Shown here: piece by piece, positions 1 to 13,106 of the stretch
How the letters are laid out: every line of letters begins with the position of its first letter
Numbering within the stretch: the first letter of the stretch is position 1
DNA from: Pseudoscleropodium purum
Taxonomy: Eukaryota > Streptophyta > Bryopsida > Hypnales > Brachytheciaceae
Direction: 5' to 3'
Length of the DNA stretch: 64,000 nt
NCBI GenBank assembly: GCA_963969395.1
Contig: OZ017795.1
Span: forward strand, 930,001 to 994,000
Position numbers and translations under genes: made by a program
Notes under the pieces: model-generated
What the model was told of the DNA's origin: nothing
Seen by the model: only the letters and a program-made list of their open reading frames with translations
The model's database searches: none

Positions 1-823
1 CTTGTATTAGACTGGTATAAAAATATGTGGAAGAAATTTCACAAACTTTACCCTTGTAGATTGCAAGATATTTGCATTTAAAATGAAGAAAACCAATTTT
101 TGTGCACTATGCTCAAGTACAATTTTTGGTTTTGATCCTTCATAACTTATAATTTTGCTTCATTGATTTTGAATTTTTATTTTTATACAATAAAGAATTG
201 AATTGAGAGTCTAAGAAAAATAAATTAAAACACACGCATACATGTAGTTTTTACTCATTAAAAAATTGTTGAGTAGAAGTAGGTAAGTTCAAGATTCAAA
301 AAAAATCTAATTTGTCAATAGCTCTAACTAAAGATGAGATTGAAATAAACTAATCTCAATGGTGAGTTCGGTCTAATAAGAGATCTTAACTTTGTAAAAC
401 TTTTCTTTTTAAAAGATTATGAAAATTGAGGTTAGAAATGAATCTGCAAATTTATTTTTCAAGAAGATTCTCTGATTACCCAAAAACAAGATTGTCCATA
501 ACTTTCACATAACAAATCAAAATGGGATAAATCAAAGTTTTTCATGTATATAAAAGTATAATCTATACAAAACCAATTATTAAAATTTTTTCCTTGAAGC
601 TTTTTGAAGTTTTTTTCTTGCCTATAAAACCAAAAAAGGGGCTTTTTGTGCCATAACTATTGTTCCCAGCTTTGATTGAAATAAAAAATTATATTTTTGG
701 AAAGTTAATGTATTTTTACATCTTCGCAAAAAAAATTCAGAAAATCAAGACAAATATTGAGACTGTAGGAGTGCCCGAAATCCATTTTGTTCCTCAAGGG
801 GACAATGGAACTTTAGGAATTAA
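1..823 (+). repeat. TTAA-flanked dispersed repeat, copy 1 (left end cut by window)
   Basis: By eye this stretch aligns over nearly its whole length with 53,935-54,730 in the same orientation. Shared blocks include 'gattgcaagatat', 'gagagtcta', 'agaaatgaatc', 'aaacaagattgt' and, near the right end, 'gggacaatgg' followed by a TTAA at 820-823. The fuller copy at 53.8 kb has inverted termini and TTAA on both sides, so this is probably the same non-autonomous element with its left end outside the window. There is no credible protein: the 88-codon frame at 660-926 lies inside the repeat and matches no family I know. Confidence 0.7.
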
Positions 824-3800
824 ATTAAATTTTTATAAAGTGTCAATTTTTTTCTTTTCTAATTCGGGGACAAAACAACCAAATAAATGTAAAGATGATT
901 TGTCAAAAATCCAAATATTCCAATAACAATCCATTGAGTCAAATGCCAACCTATCTTTTGACCATCTACCATTAAGAATTTTTTTGATGGCAAGATGAAA
1001 GAATTACTTCATTGACATTTAATGAAAATAAAGGGTAGAGAGGTTATTTTTATAAGAAATCCATTGTCTGCCATGATTTGCCAAAAGGTATGGGACAATT
1101 TGAAGATGAGAGCTTGATTGCTCATTGTCAAAAATATAGCAAAATAATGTTCAAAGAAAAAATGTTCTATTAAATACCATACTTAAGGGATTAGGCTCTA
1201 CCTTCTTTGTGATATACATGTAATGCAAAGTTCATGCATAAAGCAAATTGTTCATCTAAGAGCATTGTCAACATTTCACAGGCTTGGGCTAAGGTGAGGT
1301 CAGTTTCATTTTAGCCTTCTAGTGTAAATCCAACCTATGTACAAAATTGACTATCCTATCTGAAAACAACCCTCCAAACACCATCATGTCATCCCCACTA
1401 GCTTCTTCATATTCTAAACTTGTTGTTTTTATCATGAATATCTTCTATGTTATGGTCTTGGTTGTCGGGCTTAATTTAATTTTACATCTTTCCTCCAAAT
1501 TGTAGTTCCAATTGGAGCTCCTAGCTAGGTGGTTTCAAGAACAAATTTTCTCTATTTAAGATGAATGATAGACCAAAAAATGGAAAGAATTTAAATGATT
1601 TGGTCAATTCCCCTTTCACATGTCTCATAAGGTGAGAATGATTGGAGGGGGAGGTAGCTAGCCTGTGGTGTGAAAAAAAATTAGAGCCCAAATGGATATC
1701 CTATAAGGTAGATGCACCCATTCCCATCCCTACACCCCATTCCATTATCATGTACCAATGGAGTACATTCTAGAAAGAAAATGTGTACCACTAATACATG
1801 AAGTAGGAGTTCTGAAAGGGATAAGAATGGGTGCATTTACTAGCTTAGCAAGTTCTAAGTTTCCAGTGAAACACAAACAACCCTCTAAACATGAATGAAA
1901 ATATCAATCTTTAAAGCAGTCTATAGATGTCATCGTTGTAGTGAAAGAGGAGACCTAGTATAAATGCTATTCTAGATCACCCAATTCAATACCTAACATG
2001 GCATGTTGTAGCAACTTCTAGCAGGTATTGGTTGTATTCATGATGTGGCCAATGCAAGTAAAAGAGAAATTTTGCAAAAGATGAACTTGTCTATTGAGAC
2101 TAAGGCCTGAACAATTGTAAACTTTTTCAATGGTAATATATCCCAACATGCACCATGTATCCAATTATGTCCCTTTCTAGAAAAGAAGAGTCATTCTAAA
2201 CGCAAATCTAGGTGGATCATACATGGCTTATCATGTTAGTCAACAATTAATAAGCTATGTTTAGTATGTCTACATTTAGGTTCTAAAATGATTCCCCTTC
2301 CTAAAAAAGGATGCCATTGGATACAAGGATACTTTCAGGTGTTTGTACCTGACATGTGAATAAGATATGCCTAGATAAAGACAATGGTCTATTGATTTTC
2401 ATGATCTGATGCCACTATCAATATGAGCATTTTTTTACTTCCAAATTGCACATCTATGTTATTTAATAAGCACCAATAACATATTCATGATTTACTATGT
2501 AAGTGTATCAAAATTAAAAACAAAGCATTTTATGATGGCACGATCTATTTCTGCAGGTAATAGAGGACGACATTGCAGATCTATGCAATTGTAGCTTGGC
2601 GACAATCATTCTTTACAAGACTGTCATTTTGTCAATGCTTTTAACAATCAACCATATAGACTATTGTATAGTGATCTAAGAACTAGTTTGTGGAAATTAG
2701 TGCAATATGCCACCTTCAAGACAAACATGCATCAACTTTGACTACCTTGAGAGTGAGTGACATTTAACAAAAATAGAAAAGAAAGAATTTTGCAAGCTAT
2801 AAAGGATGATTGGGAGTATTATAACCCAAAACTAACTAAATATATGCTAACTTCAATGAGAAGGAAGTAACAAATTGGCTATATAATTTTAGTGGTTGTT
2901 GTAATCTTGGCCCAAATCTAATTTTTTCAAAGATTTTTTCCTATGTACATTTAGCTACCAAAAATATTTTGTAGCAATGGAAGCAAAATTTAGCCAGTTT
3001 TGTGAACGCTACTATTGTGCACTAGTGTACCAGACACGTAGTAACTGTACACAATGGGAACGAGAATACTGTAGAGATTCAGGTCCATATTTTACTTTAT
3101 TTTTGAAACAAATCAAAAGGATTTTCATTACAAAAGGCAAAATGCAAGACCAACAGCCACAAGTGGCCTGGCGGGAGAGAAATGACTCAAACATTCTGAT
3201 AAATATTTGAAAGTAAGATAACAGTGTCAAAATTCAAGTTGAAGATGAGACTCGGATCCTTAATTACCATATTGCTAATAACAAAAAAACACTATTTAGT
3301 GTGACTGCAAACAACAACACACCATACTGGCCAAGGATGAAAGCGCATAGAAACTTAAAATCACGATGACTTCGTTTAAGCAAGAATAAACAAAATCAAT
3401 ATTACGCTGGAGTTGCTCTACTTTCCAGCCTCATGGACACTAGCTTTGGGGAGAACATGAGGACGCTAAAGTATCCTTAGCTTGTTGGGGATGACCTTCT
3501 TTAACTTAAGAGTCTACTACAACAAACTTGTGGTTTGCATTGACCTCTTCGCTAGACCACACTAAGTAAAAAGTTCGAATTCCCATATAGGGTCTTAGCT
3601 CTTCCATGCAATCACTTGCTTCACCAGAGCTCACATGCCATCACTTCACTGATACAAAGTGTTTGCAACAAAACCAACACATGCTCCCCACATTTCTCTA
3701 CTGTTGGGGAGGGTTTTCTACAATGCATTTCACACAATTGGAAAAGCCACTTCATCATATTGGCAAATTATTGATCATGAAACATGGAGTTTGAAGCCCC

Positions 3801-5970
3801 AACGTGCTTCGAATGAAATAGAGTTCATTTGACAAAAAAATTGTATAGGCCTATTGAACTACAAGTCATGTGCCTGAGAAATCACAAACACCGTCAAGCA
3901 CTTCATTTAGTGTAGACATAGTTCCTCTTATGTTGCTAAATTCAAATTTTACAACTCTGTTCTCAAAGCCTTAGATGGTTGAAGGAATTGAAACCTCCAA
4001 ATATGCTAACTTTGCCACCAACTTCAAAACTCGTGTGGAGATGAGGAGTCAAAAATCATGATTTTTCATGGAATAGAATCAAAACAAAGCTCACACATCT
4101 ACTCCACATTAAAAAAAAAACCATTGCCTTTGGACATCATTGGAAGTTCACACCATTCCTCTACAGAGAATTTGTAAATAAACGAAATAAACTCACGGCA
4201 ATTCTCCTCCCCCAATTTGTTGAACACCTAGAGTAGAAGAACATCCTTGCTTGCAAAAAAATATGTGAGCCAAACCGTATCATCAAGTTGGATGTGTTGT
4301 GGATTCCTTGGTAGATGATTGAAGGGATATTCTTTCAAACGGATCCAACAAAATGAACCTTTTATTTTTTAAATTGCTGAAAAAATAAATTCTAAAAATA
4401 GTTCTCTAGATGCAATTTTTTGTACAACGTAAGGACTAGAAATGTCCCAAAAGAAGGGTTTTTTCATCTCTACTATTCCTTTCATTGGAAAAAAAATTAT
4501 ACTTGCTCATGTTTTCACTATATTTCCTAAAGAAAATTTTAAATACTTCTCCCATTGAAATTTTGATAATTAGGAAATGTAACAAGTATGTCAACTTGTT
4601 AGTATTCTACAAGATCTTATTTTAGAAAATATTGAGATTTATTTCACTCAATTACCATTGAAAATTTGAAGAAGATGCATTTTGTCCTCAATCTCTAAAA
4701 TATCATTGTGTTCATAGGAGGCAAGATGGATTTTGAACAAGTTTCTATAATATGAAGTTTTAGTGAAACATTTTGAAATTATTTTATAAGATAGAAAAAT
4801 TGATTAGCTTAGAGGAATGTAATTTTTACTTTAATTGGTGCCTAGGAGTAAGAGTTATATCATATAACCACAATAAGCCTAGAATTGAATTAGGTGGGCA
4901 AATAAATCTACAAAAATTTGAAAATAAATTTTAATTTTTTTTCTTTGTATATTATATTTTTGTCTACATAGAATGCTTTTATTTGTTTCATTTGGATTTA
5001 TGATGTGAATGTTATGGAGCACCTTGTTTTGCAAGCAACTATAGTTTAAAAAACAAAAATAGGTATTAGATTCTTTTTGGGCTCAATTTTTCAATTTTTT
5101 TAAAACAATAGCTCTACATGATTAACTTTGATCTTTTAAAATAATTCCACTATTGAGATTAGTGCATTTTAGATCCTCTATATAGCTATTAATGATTTAG
5201 TTTTTCCCTCTACTCTAAAGGCCTAAACCTTCTTCTACTTAATATTTTTTTCTAAGAAAAAACCACATGATTTTTTAAACTTTTATTTATTTAATTCTTT
5301 CCAATTAAATTTTGAATGATGAAAAAATTTAAATTCAAAATCTATAGTGCAAAATTTTTTAGTTAAAGAAGATTCATAGTCTCTTAATCTAAGGTAGGAA
5401 CACCTATAACTGTCAATTTAGGCAATTAAGTACACTTAGTTGGAGGCAACTTTTTCTTGAAAAAGTATTTTTTCATATTTGAAATTGAAAATCATAAATT
5501 CTTAAAAAAAATTAGAATTTTTAGGTACGGCATCTAATTTCTACAAATTTTTAAAGTAGAACTCCATAGAGCATCCTAAAGGCCACACTCTTCAAAATGT
5601 GCCTTGATTCTAGCACCAAAATCTAAAAAAATCAAAATTCACCAACCATAATTAAATATGGATACGGTTTCAAGGTACAATTGGAGACACTTTAAGGGAA
5701 CTTTATTATCAAACTATGGGTACAATATTGGTTATGAATGTTCCTACCTTAGTATGTAACTATGCCCCAAAGTATGATTTTTGCACTTTGAACGCATTTA
5801 TCTTGCAATCTATGCAGTCAAAGTGTTTGAAAATTTTTCCACACATTTTCATATTATTCTACTATAAGATCCTATGGTTATATATGAAAAAATTTAATTT
5901 AATTTTTTTTCTCTTTGCACTAGAAATGACAGTATTGAACGTTTTTTTGAAAATTTTACCTACAATCGCC
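824..5970. other. AT-rich intergenic DNA, no gene seen
   Basis: I examined both strands and found only short frames (under about 90 codons) of low-complexity composition, with no recognisable domain. The part around 3,240-3,880 is slightly less AT-rich but shows no convincing exon. No tRNA-like clover-leaf or array was recognised. Confidence 0.6.
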
Positions 5971-5971
5971 T

Positions 5972-6046
5972 TTGACCTGTAGTCATTCCTGAACTCGTAG
6001 TCACTCCTGGACTCGTAGTTACCCCCTTGACTTGTAGTCGCCTATG
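5972..6046 (+). repeat. Minisatellite, about four 18-19-bp units
   Basis: Four consecutive degenerate units share the core 'cctgtagtc / actcgtagtc / actcgtagtt / acttgtagtc'. Each has a C/T-rich spacer such as 'attcctga' or 'actcctgg'. Period is 18-19 bp. It lies in intergenic DNA with no associated gene. Confidence 0.6.
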
Positions 6047-6384
6047 CTCTTCACTTTCCACATTACTCTTATAGACTAGCCACGTTGCCAAAATCCATTT
6101 ATTTCAAGATTAAAAAAAAAAACCCAAAATTCTACTCGACGAATCTGTTATGCTTACTTGACTCTTGTTATACATGACATGCGACATGTGATGTCTATTA
6201 GACCTAAAAACCTTAAACCTTGTTTGACAAGATAACCCTAGTTTTGGGATAAGAATCGTTTTCAAACTCTAAGAACAAAAGATTGACAACTTCAATTTCT
6301 CTAGGTTTTGCAAAATAATGGTCCTTCAAGGACCTCTGGCATTTAGCCATTAACCTTGCACAAAACAATTCAAAGTCAAAGATA

Positions 6385-6835
6385 GGAACAAAAGTCCAAC
6401 CTTTGCCAAAAAAAAATGGGGAGAAGAGTAAGGTCTAACCGTCACCTTCAAATACAATCAGCAATCAAAGCAATGATGAACTTCAACACAAAAAAATGCA
6501 AAGAGTAGTGAGCTATAACCCTCACCTTCAAATACAATTGGCAATCAAAGCAATGACAAACTTTAGCAAAAAAAATGGAAACAGGAGTAGGTGTAATTCT
6601 CACCTTCAAATACAATTGGCTATCAAAGCAATGAGTAAACTTCAGCAAAAAAAAATGGGGAGAGGAATGACCTAAAACCTAAACCTTCAAATACAATTGA
6701 CAATCAAAGCAATGACAAACTTTAGCAAAAAAAATGGGGAGAGGATGAGGTCTAACCCTCACCTTCAAATACAATCAGTAATCAAAGCATTGAACAAACT
6801 TCAGCAAAAAAAATGGGAATAGGAGTGACCAAATG
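6385..6835 (+). repeat. Tandem array, ~79-bp unit, about 5.5 copies
   Basis: The block 'ccttcaaatacaat' recurs near 6,445, 6,525, 6,603, 6,683 and 6,761 (spacing 78-81 bp). Each is followed by 'caatcaaagca', then by 'ttcagc' or 'tttagc' with an A-run and 'atggg'. A partial unit precedes the first full copy at about 6,390. Copies differ by substitutions and small indels, so the array is not brand new. It contains no open frame of note. Confidence 0.85.
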
Positions 6836-7985
6836 ACTAAATGAGGTCTTACCAAATTATATTGCATTTGCTGGCCTAAACTGATAAGCAATTAGCCCTT
6901 GCTTTGAGAGTTCAAGCTCCAGTTGTGCAATTCCAAAAGTGGGGCTTGTGATGATCCGCTGATTCCATTCCAAGTCTCCTACGATGTGGGAGACCAATTT
7001 GTTGTGGTTGTCGTAGTACTTTGCAAATTCATGTCAATCGATTGATCCACCACTCTGCCCCAACAAATCAAAGATTCAAGGACGATAAGAAATTGAGAAA
7101 TGAGAATCATAAGAATTACAAATTCACAACTCACAAGATGATGAAATGGATTAGATTAGTAGGTGTAGGCATGCAGCAAGTCTGGAATCCTCTGCATTCT
7201 AGAATCAAGATTTGAGGATAGAAATTAGGTCAAGTAATGAAGTAAAGAACGTACAAGATGGCTAGAGATTGGCAAAAATACAAAATCCTAGCAACCTAGG
7301 CATCCAGCCAGCCCAAACTCCCACTGTCCTAAGCTCCCAACCACCCAAATTTTTTGAAAGAGAATCAAATTACAAAACCCTAGTGTGCATTGTGCAAGCT
7401 TGTGATTTTGTGTAACCTACAGGGACTTAGACAGTACATGTAAATTGCTAAATCCTAAGTCCCTAACGGCCTAACCAATTGTCGAGCAACTCAAATAGTC
7501 CAATACAATCTTTGAGAATCTGAGAGTTAGAACTTAGAGTTAAAAGGTAGTTAGTGAGTTATTGTTTTAGTGCCTTACTCTCTTACAAACTTACAGTCTT
7601 ATAATTAGTGAGTTATGGTCTCTAGATTTTGAAGATAGGATACTATGTAGTATGTATTATGTAAGTAATGTAACTATGTATCTTAGTACCTAGTTTACTA
7701 TATAAAAAATTTCCTACAAAATATAATCCCAACTAGCTAAAAACCAAAATTATGTATTTTCAATCGGTAATTTTCCGACATGCTCCTAAAGTAGATAGCA
7801 AAAAGTTGACATTTTATTTTCCTAACCAGTCCATTTCCACATTTCCAAAAATTGGGCACGCTTGGTGCTTTGAAATCTTTTTTTTTCATCTTGAACCTTT
7901 GGCAAAACTTTTAAACCTCAATCATAAAATCTCAAAATCAACTGGCTAGATTATAACTAAATGCCGGTACTCCCTATTCATTAGT
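6836..7985. other. Intergenic DNA, nothing recognised
   Basis: The sequence is AT-rich and only short frames occur. One at 7,021-7,215 begins with TTG and has no family resemblance. No repeat structure was obvious beyond simple A- and T-runs. Confidence 0.5.
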
Positions 7986-8602
7986 TGGAAGACAGATCAA
8001 ACTCCACTGTAGCATTGGGCATGGATTTCAAAGCACTAAGTGTGCCCAATTTTGCCCGAGGTATTGAGGTTAGCATGCATAGGGAAATTCTAGCCCAAGT
8101 CTAGGGTTGATGAATTTGGCATTAATTAATGACACAATTCAACTTTACACTCCTCGAAAATGGAGTCACACACCACGACGAGGTCGTTGCTCTAGCTAGT
8201 TGCAATATAAAACTATTTTTTAAATTAAAAAATTTTGATGCCATCATTGTGAGACAATGAGTCCACTTTTTCATCAATGGTAGAGTGCCTGTGTTTGTGT
8301 TACAGTGGGGGAGCTTTGCCCAAGGGTGCCAAATCCCACGACAATGCTAACTTTCCACGGGAATTTTGGCAGGCAATAGTGGACATACTCTAAAAGCATG
8401 TTCAACCCTATTTGTCCAACCTGGGCAGGGCAGATTTGGCAAGGGCTGGGAGACAAATCAAACCCCACTGTGGCACTAGATGTGGATTTGAAGCACTGGG
8501 CGTACTTAATTTTGTTTAAGGTACCTGAGGTTGGTGTGCACAATAAAATTGTAGCCCAGACCTAGGGTTGACAGATTTGGCATTAATTAATGACATAATT
8601 CA
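7986..8602 (+). mobile_element. TRIM-like element with 156-bp terminal direct repeats
   Basis: Two copies of a repeat lie in the same orientation at 7,986-8,141 and 8,447-8,602. Each is 156 bp, begins TGG and ends CA. Shared blocks are 'gacagatcaaac / gacaaatcaaac', 'tagggttga' and 'tttggcattaattaatgaca'. The enclosed ~305 bp is non-coding, with a purine-leaning tract just before the second repeat. Size, TG...CA ends and architecture fit a terminal-repeat retrotransposon in miniature. I see no clear tRNA primer-binding site or matching flanking target duplication, so a simple dispersed duplication is the alternative. Confidence 0.5.
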
Positions 8603-9480
8603 CACTAGAAGAAATTCGTGTTTTTTTAGACAAGTGCTGAAACGTGTCTAAATGTTTTTTAAAATGTTATGCATGTATACTATGGATGTCTAGAAAAATC
8701 CGTCAAGATTGACATGGAAAAAACATGAGGAAATTTGAAAAAGCATGCCATGTTTTTAGAGAAACATCACAACAAACATGATTTTTAAAAGTGACCAAAA
8801 TGCACCATGTGGCAACCACATAAGCGCCATATAAGCAAGTGATGCCATGTAGGATTTTTTTCACTTGACCGGAAGATGAGGTGGTAATTGACGTCATGTT
8901 TTTGAAAATTTTCATATTGTTTCTAGTGACATCAACTTAGATGACCATAAAAATTTGAATATTATTTTTAGCAACATCGATTAGACCTACAAACGTTTTT
9001 TGAGACATCTTTTGGGACATCAATTTTGATGTTAGCTAAGACATATGTCATATACAATACATTACACACCATATACAATATATTATACATCATACACAAT
9101 ATACCATACATTGTACACAGTACACCATATTGGCAATAATATTGAATGATTTGAAAAGCCTTATTATCAATATTTAACATGAGAAGGCAAGTTATTTATG
9201 CAAGAGGGGTGGCTGGAGGAAAGACAAACCATATGGAACATGTAAAATGTATTTTTTTAATTATAAAAATGGAATTTTAGATTTAAGTATTATGATGAAC
9301 ACAATATTGTGTCGCAAAAAACATTCAAAGGTTATAGAGAATGTCTTAATTGACATCGCAAAAAACATCTAAATATCATAGTGGAAGTCTTTATTGACAT
9401 CACAAAAAACATCTATCTGCAACAAAAGGCATCTTGGTTGACATCTACTATGACAATGTTAGAACTCTAAAATGGCATTA
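8603..9480 (+). mobile_element. CACTA-like transposon end (non-coding remnant)
   Basis: Immediately after the second 156-bp repeat the sequence reads CACTAGAAGAAATT, which resembles the terminal inverted repeat of plant CACTA (En/Spm) elements. The following ~880 bp has recurrent short motifs ('gacatc', 'aaaaaacatct', 'catgtggc') and a CA/TA-rich stretch at 9,035-9,130, as subterminal repeats often do. No transposase frame is present and the right terminus is not located. The right boundary given is only where the repeated motifs stop. Confidence 0.35.
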
Positions 9481-10542
9481 AAGCATGGTGACATGGTATG
9501 CCACTTCATGCTCTTTGATTGCCATGTTACTCAAATGCCAATGTAGGTGACCTTTTTTGGAAAAAATGTTATGCGGTTTGCTTTCACCTATTTTTTCACA
9601 TGCGGTCATTGTTTTACCTTAGCCCCCAAGATTTTCTAGAAATTTATTTGCAGTTAAATCTTAAGCCCTTGCTAATGTATGCAAATCATTTGTAGTCTTT
9701 CTACCATTCTTCTTGTCCCAAGTTAAATCCAAAATGTTGGTCCCAACAAAATTCTAAGCGTTAAAAATTCTCTCAATTTCTTTAAATATATCATATATCT
9801 TATGAAATCAAAGATCTTTTGTGATTTTCCTTGCAAGATGTATTTCACATCACATTGATTTAAAAGAACCTTCAACAATAGAGATTGAAGATTTGAAGTG
9901 GACACCCTTGCACAAAATGATGAATAGAAAAATCATAATCATTCATCATGAAAATTAAATGTTCAATGTTGAAGCTACACTTAAAGAAGACATCACTTTA
10001 AGAAATAAATAATTAAAATAGTGAGTATTTTAGGATTTCTTTTACTTTAAAGTTTAGTCAATAGGCAAAGGTGGTGCCTTTGCATTTTGGATTTACATGT
10101 CATAAACATAATAGCAAAAGGTGAATATCTACTTTTACAATACCATTATTTACCTACATTTTAAAGATAATTTTTTATTAATGAAATAATGAAATTGGAT
10201 AGAATTTTCATTTATAGTAGAAAAAATGCCTCATAGAATTTTAAGATGGTAACAAAATTGTTTCTAAATATGCAAAGAAGAATTTGCACTAAAATATTGA
10301 ACATGGCTATGATATGAAAAGTGCAACGTCTTTTAATCTATTTGCAATTCAATTATTTTAAAGCCCTCAATGGAAAATGAAATAAGTGCAACATACAATA
10401 GAAGTGAGTGTAAAATCATTGTTTTGTTTCTTATTTTCTTTGCTTTTTGGAAGAAGATATAAACAATAACTAAACTAAGAAAACATCCAAAAACTTCATC
10501 TGGAAATAGCTAAGCTTCTAGCTTCTTTATATTATCAAATTG

Positions 10543-10682
10543 TTGCACCTTGGTGCATATGTGAAATATAATATTTATAATACAAAAGATTGTTTCATAT
10601 ATGCAAAAGGTTGCACCTTGGTGCATATGTGAAATATAATATTCATAATACAAAAGATTGTTTCATATATGCAAAAGGTTGC
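10543..10682 (+). repeat. Tandem duplication, 68-bp unit, two copies
   Basis: The block starting 'ttgcaccttggtgcatatg' at 10,543 is repeated at 10,611 with one substitution visible in the body (atatttataa against atattcataa). Each copy carries the small hairpin GCACC-tt-GGTGC. Surrounding DNA is AT-rich and non-coding. Confidence 0.85.
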
Positions 10683-11117
10683 TTGTATAATGTTAAAAGC
10701 TTATTTTATAATTTGAAAAGGTGCCTTTATACCATACTAGTTTGCTAGGATTGACAAGAAAGTTACTTTTCAAGAATCCAAAAATAAAATAAAATGAAGA
10801 AAAATTGTCAAATTCACCAAAAATTATCCCTTGATGTTCGATTGTTCCTTTGAGCAAAAAAATGGTACAAGTAGAAATGGTATAAAAATTTGTATAATTA
10901 GTGTAAAAAAATTTCAATTGGTTAAGTTTTATTTTTTATAACCAAAACAATCATTACAAAATCCTTGAAGTCAAGTTCTACTATAAATTTATCTTTTTAT
11001 TTAATAGATGTATAAAATTTTGATACTTTTTACTAGTATAAAATAAATTATTGTAATTTTTTAAAGCTATAGGTGAAAATCTAATCATATCAATTAGAAT
11101 ATATATTATAATACTCT

Positions 11118-11200
11118 ATAATTTTTTATCATAAGTAAAGGATAGAATGAAAAATATAATTTTTTATCATAAATAAAGGATAGAATGAAAAATATAATTT
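11118..11200 (+). repeat. Tandem duplication, ~39-bp unit, two copies
   Basis: The string 'ataattttttatcataa' followed by 'taaaggatagaatgaaaa' occurs twice in succession, at about 11,118 and 11,157, with one base difference. No gene is nearby. Confidence 0.8.
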
Positions 11201-12900
11201 TATAACTTATATCTTAAATAAATTTTAAAAAATAATATACAAATGAAAAGTGTACAATATTGTGTTATTTGGATACAAACACATGGAACTTTCAATTGCA
11301 ATAATCCCATCAATTTTTGACAGTTTTCAAAATTTTGAAATAGACAAAAAACAGAACTTGTCAAACTTCATTTAAAAAAAATTTAAATCAAATTTCAAAA
11401 GTAGTTTTTGGAAAAGTTGCAATCAAGGTTGATTAAAGGGCATTCACTTTTAGGATGTGTGGATCTTTAGAGATTAAAGACCAAAAAATTAATAAATAAT
11501 AAAAATAAAACTTTGTGCTGTTAATTAAGGAAAAGAAGATTTAAAAATCCAAATAGGCTATTCCTATTAAAAAAAATTAGAGCGCAATTCATAAGGAAAA
11601 GCTTGAATGAGTAATCCTGAAAACAAAAATTGGCCAACAAATTGCAAGGCTTGATTAGTACATGACAGTTTGATTACATAATTGAAAAAAAAAATCCCAT
11701 CAGTCATTATACGGAATTACAAAATCTTGAAATTTGATATGGCATTCACACAACCACCTCAAACTACTATTTTTTAATTACCTTTTTTTAATTTTAAAAA
11801 CCATTAAAAATGATTTTCATTTTTCCATTTTTTTCATTTTTTTCATTTTTTTTCATTGTGGTTACTATTCATCATTGAATTGAACAATGGCCAATGTCCC
11901 TCAAAAAAGCTATGAGTTCCATTCAAGGGAACGCTTCAAAAAGAAACAATCCTTTTAAAGGCTTATTGTTGAGGCAAGTGTACTTTCAATGCATTCCACA
12001 TCCACTCAATAGATGGTGAGATTAATATATTGTTTTTCTTTGTTGCATTCAATCCTAAGCAACGTGAACCTTGCTTATAACTTATCATCCTTGTTTTTCA
12101 AATTTCATCTATGTCTTTGGTTGTAAGTTAAATAGCTTTATAATTCTAGTGAAGATTACTTTCAACACTATCTAAAATAAATTAAATCCCCCTATGCATC
12201 CAATTCCAATGGAAGAAGAAAAAAATGATCCCACCTTTTCTTTTACTACTTAAATTCTTAAATGAGGTTCCCTTTGTCATTTCCCATAAAAAAAACACAA
12301 AGGACTTTGGGAAGAAGATTTCACAACTCTTCAAAATTGCTAAAAAGAATTTGAGGTCAAAAAATGGGCTTTTTAATCCAAGAGGGCTAAATAGTATGCC
12401 CATAGCTTTAATCAAGCCATGTTAAAATGTAGGAATTGTCATGGATTATTTAAAAAAAATCATACTATATAATAGTTAATCTTCCAAAGAAAGGTCTAGC
12501 ATTCTTTCTTCTTTCCTCTACGATTCCAAAACGATTTCCCAATAGGAAGAATTAGGTTTCTCAAAACCTGCATAATCCAATCATGCAAACGTGTGCACAC
12601 GTTTGAAATGCATTGGCCACACATTAGACATTAGAGAACTGAAGGCAATGGGAGCTACATCTGCAGAAGATTGGACGGTGGAGCAAGTCTCGAGCAATTA
12701 AATTTTAGGGCAAAATCTCCAGCCCTGCCGCTAGTGCTTTTCCTCCCCCCTGCCTCCGGGCGTGTACTGCCTTCGGGCGTTTATTCTCAGTAAAACATCA
12801 CCCTGGAAGGGGTTCTCTGAATTTTAGGGCAAAACAAGACCAGAAGTTGTACTAAATGCCAGAAGAGTAAGTTAGCATCCGGGTGGAATGATCGCGTTGT
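11201..12900. other. AT-rich intergenic DNA with T-rich microsatellite
   Basis: No gene was recognised. A poly-T/CATT microsatellite lies at about 11,815-11,860. At 12,720-12,900 the DNA becomes GC-richer and could be transcribed 3' sequence of the minus-strand S16 locus, but I could not find the missing C-terminal part of the S16 fold here. Confidence 0.45.
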
Positions 12901-12913
12901 AGAGAATCATTAC

Positions 12914-13106
12914 CAGACATGGGATTTGTAGTGTCCAACCATCTCCAGAAACCTCCCATCAAGACGAGAGCGACTCTGAGCTATGATAGTACGGTAGTAA
13001 GGAAGTTTCTTGTGACCGAAGCAAACCAACTTAATATGAACTCCTCTCTTTCCTGCCAATCCTTCTCCAGCAGCGGCTTCTATCCTCAATGGCTTCCTCA
13101 TTACCC
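12914..13106 (-). pseudogene. bS16-type ribosomal protein fragment, frameshifted
   Basis: Read on the minus strand, residues from about 13,101 down to 12,928 contain the bacterial-type S16 core: a short basic beta segment (HIKLVCFGHKKLPYYR), then AQSRSRLDGRFLEMVGHY. This is the family signature of a small-subunit organellar (mitochondrial or plastid) ribosomal protein. Directly after GHY the annotated frame reads KSHVW and stops, but removing one A from the AAA at 12,925-12,927 gives NPMSG, the expected S16 continuation. A splice donor (G|GTAATG) follows at 12,913. An acceptor CAG precedes the exon (13,107-13,109). The rest of the S16 fold is not visible downstream. A decayed copy, an exon with an assembly error, or a gene with a distant 3' exon are all possible. 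Confidence 0.6.

Noticed and set aside
3565..3600. 'gttcgaattccc' resembling a tRNA T-arm
   Set aside because: No matching acceptor stem, D-arm or anticodon arm could be folded around it.
6385..6835. CRISPR-like array
   Set aside because: Units are contiguous 79-bp tandem repeats without unique spacers, in eukaryotic DNA.
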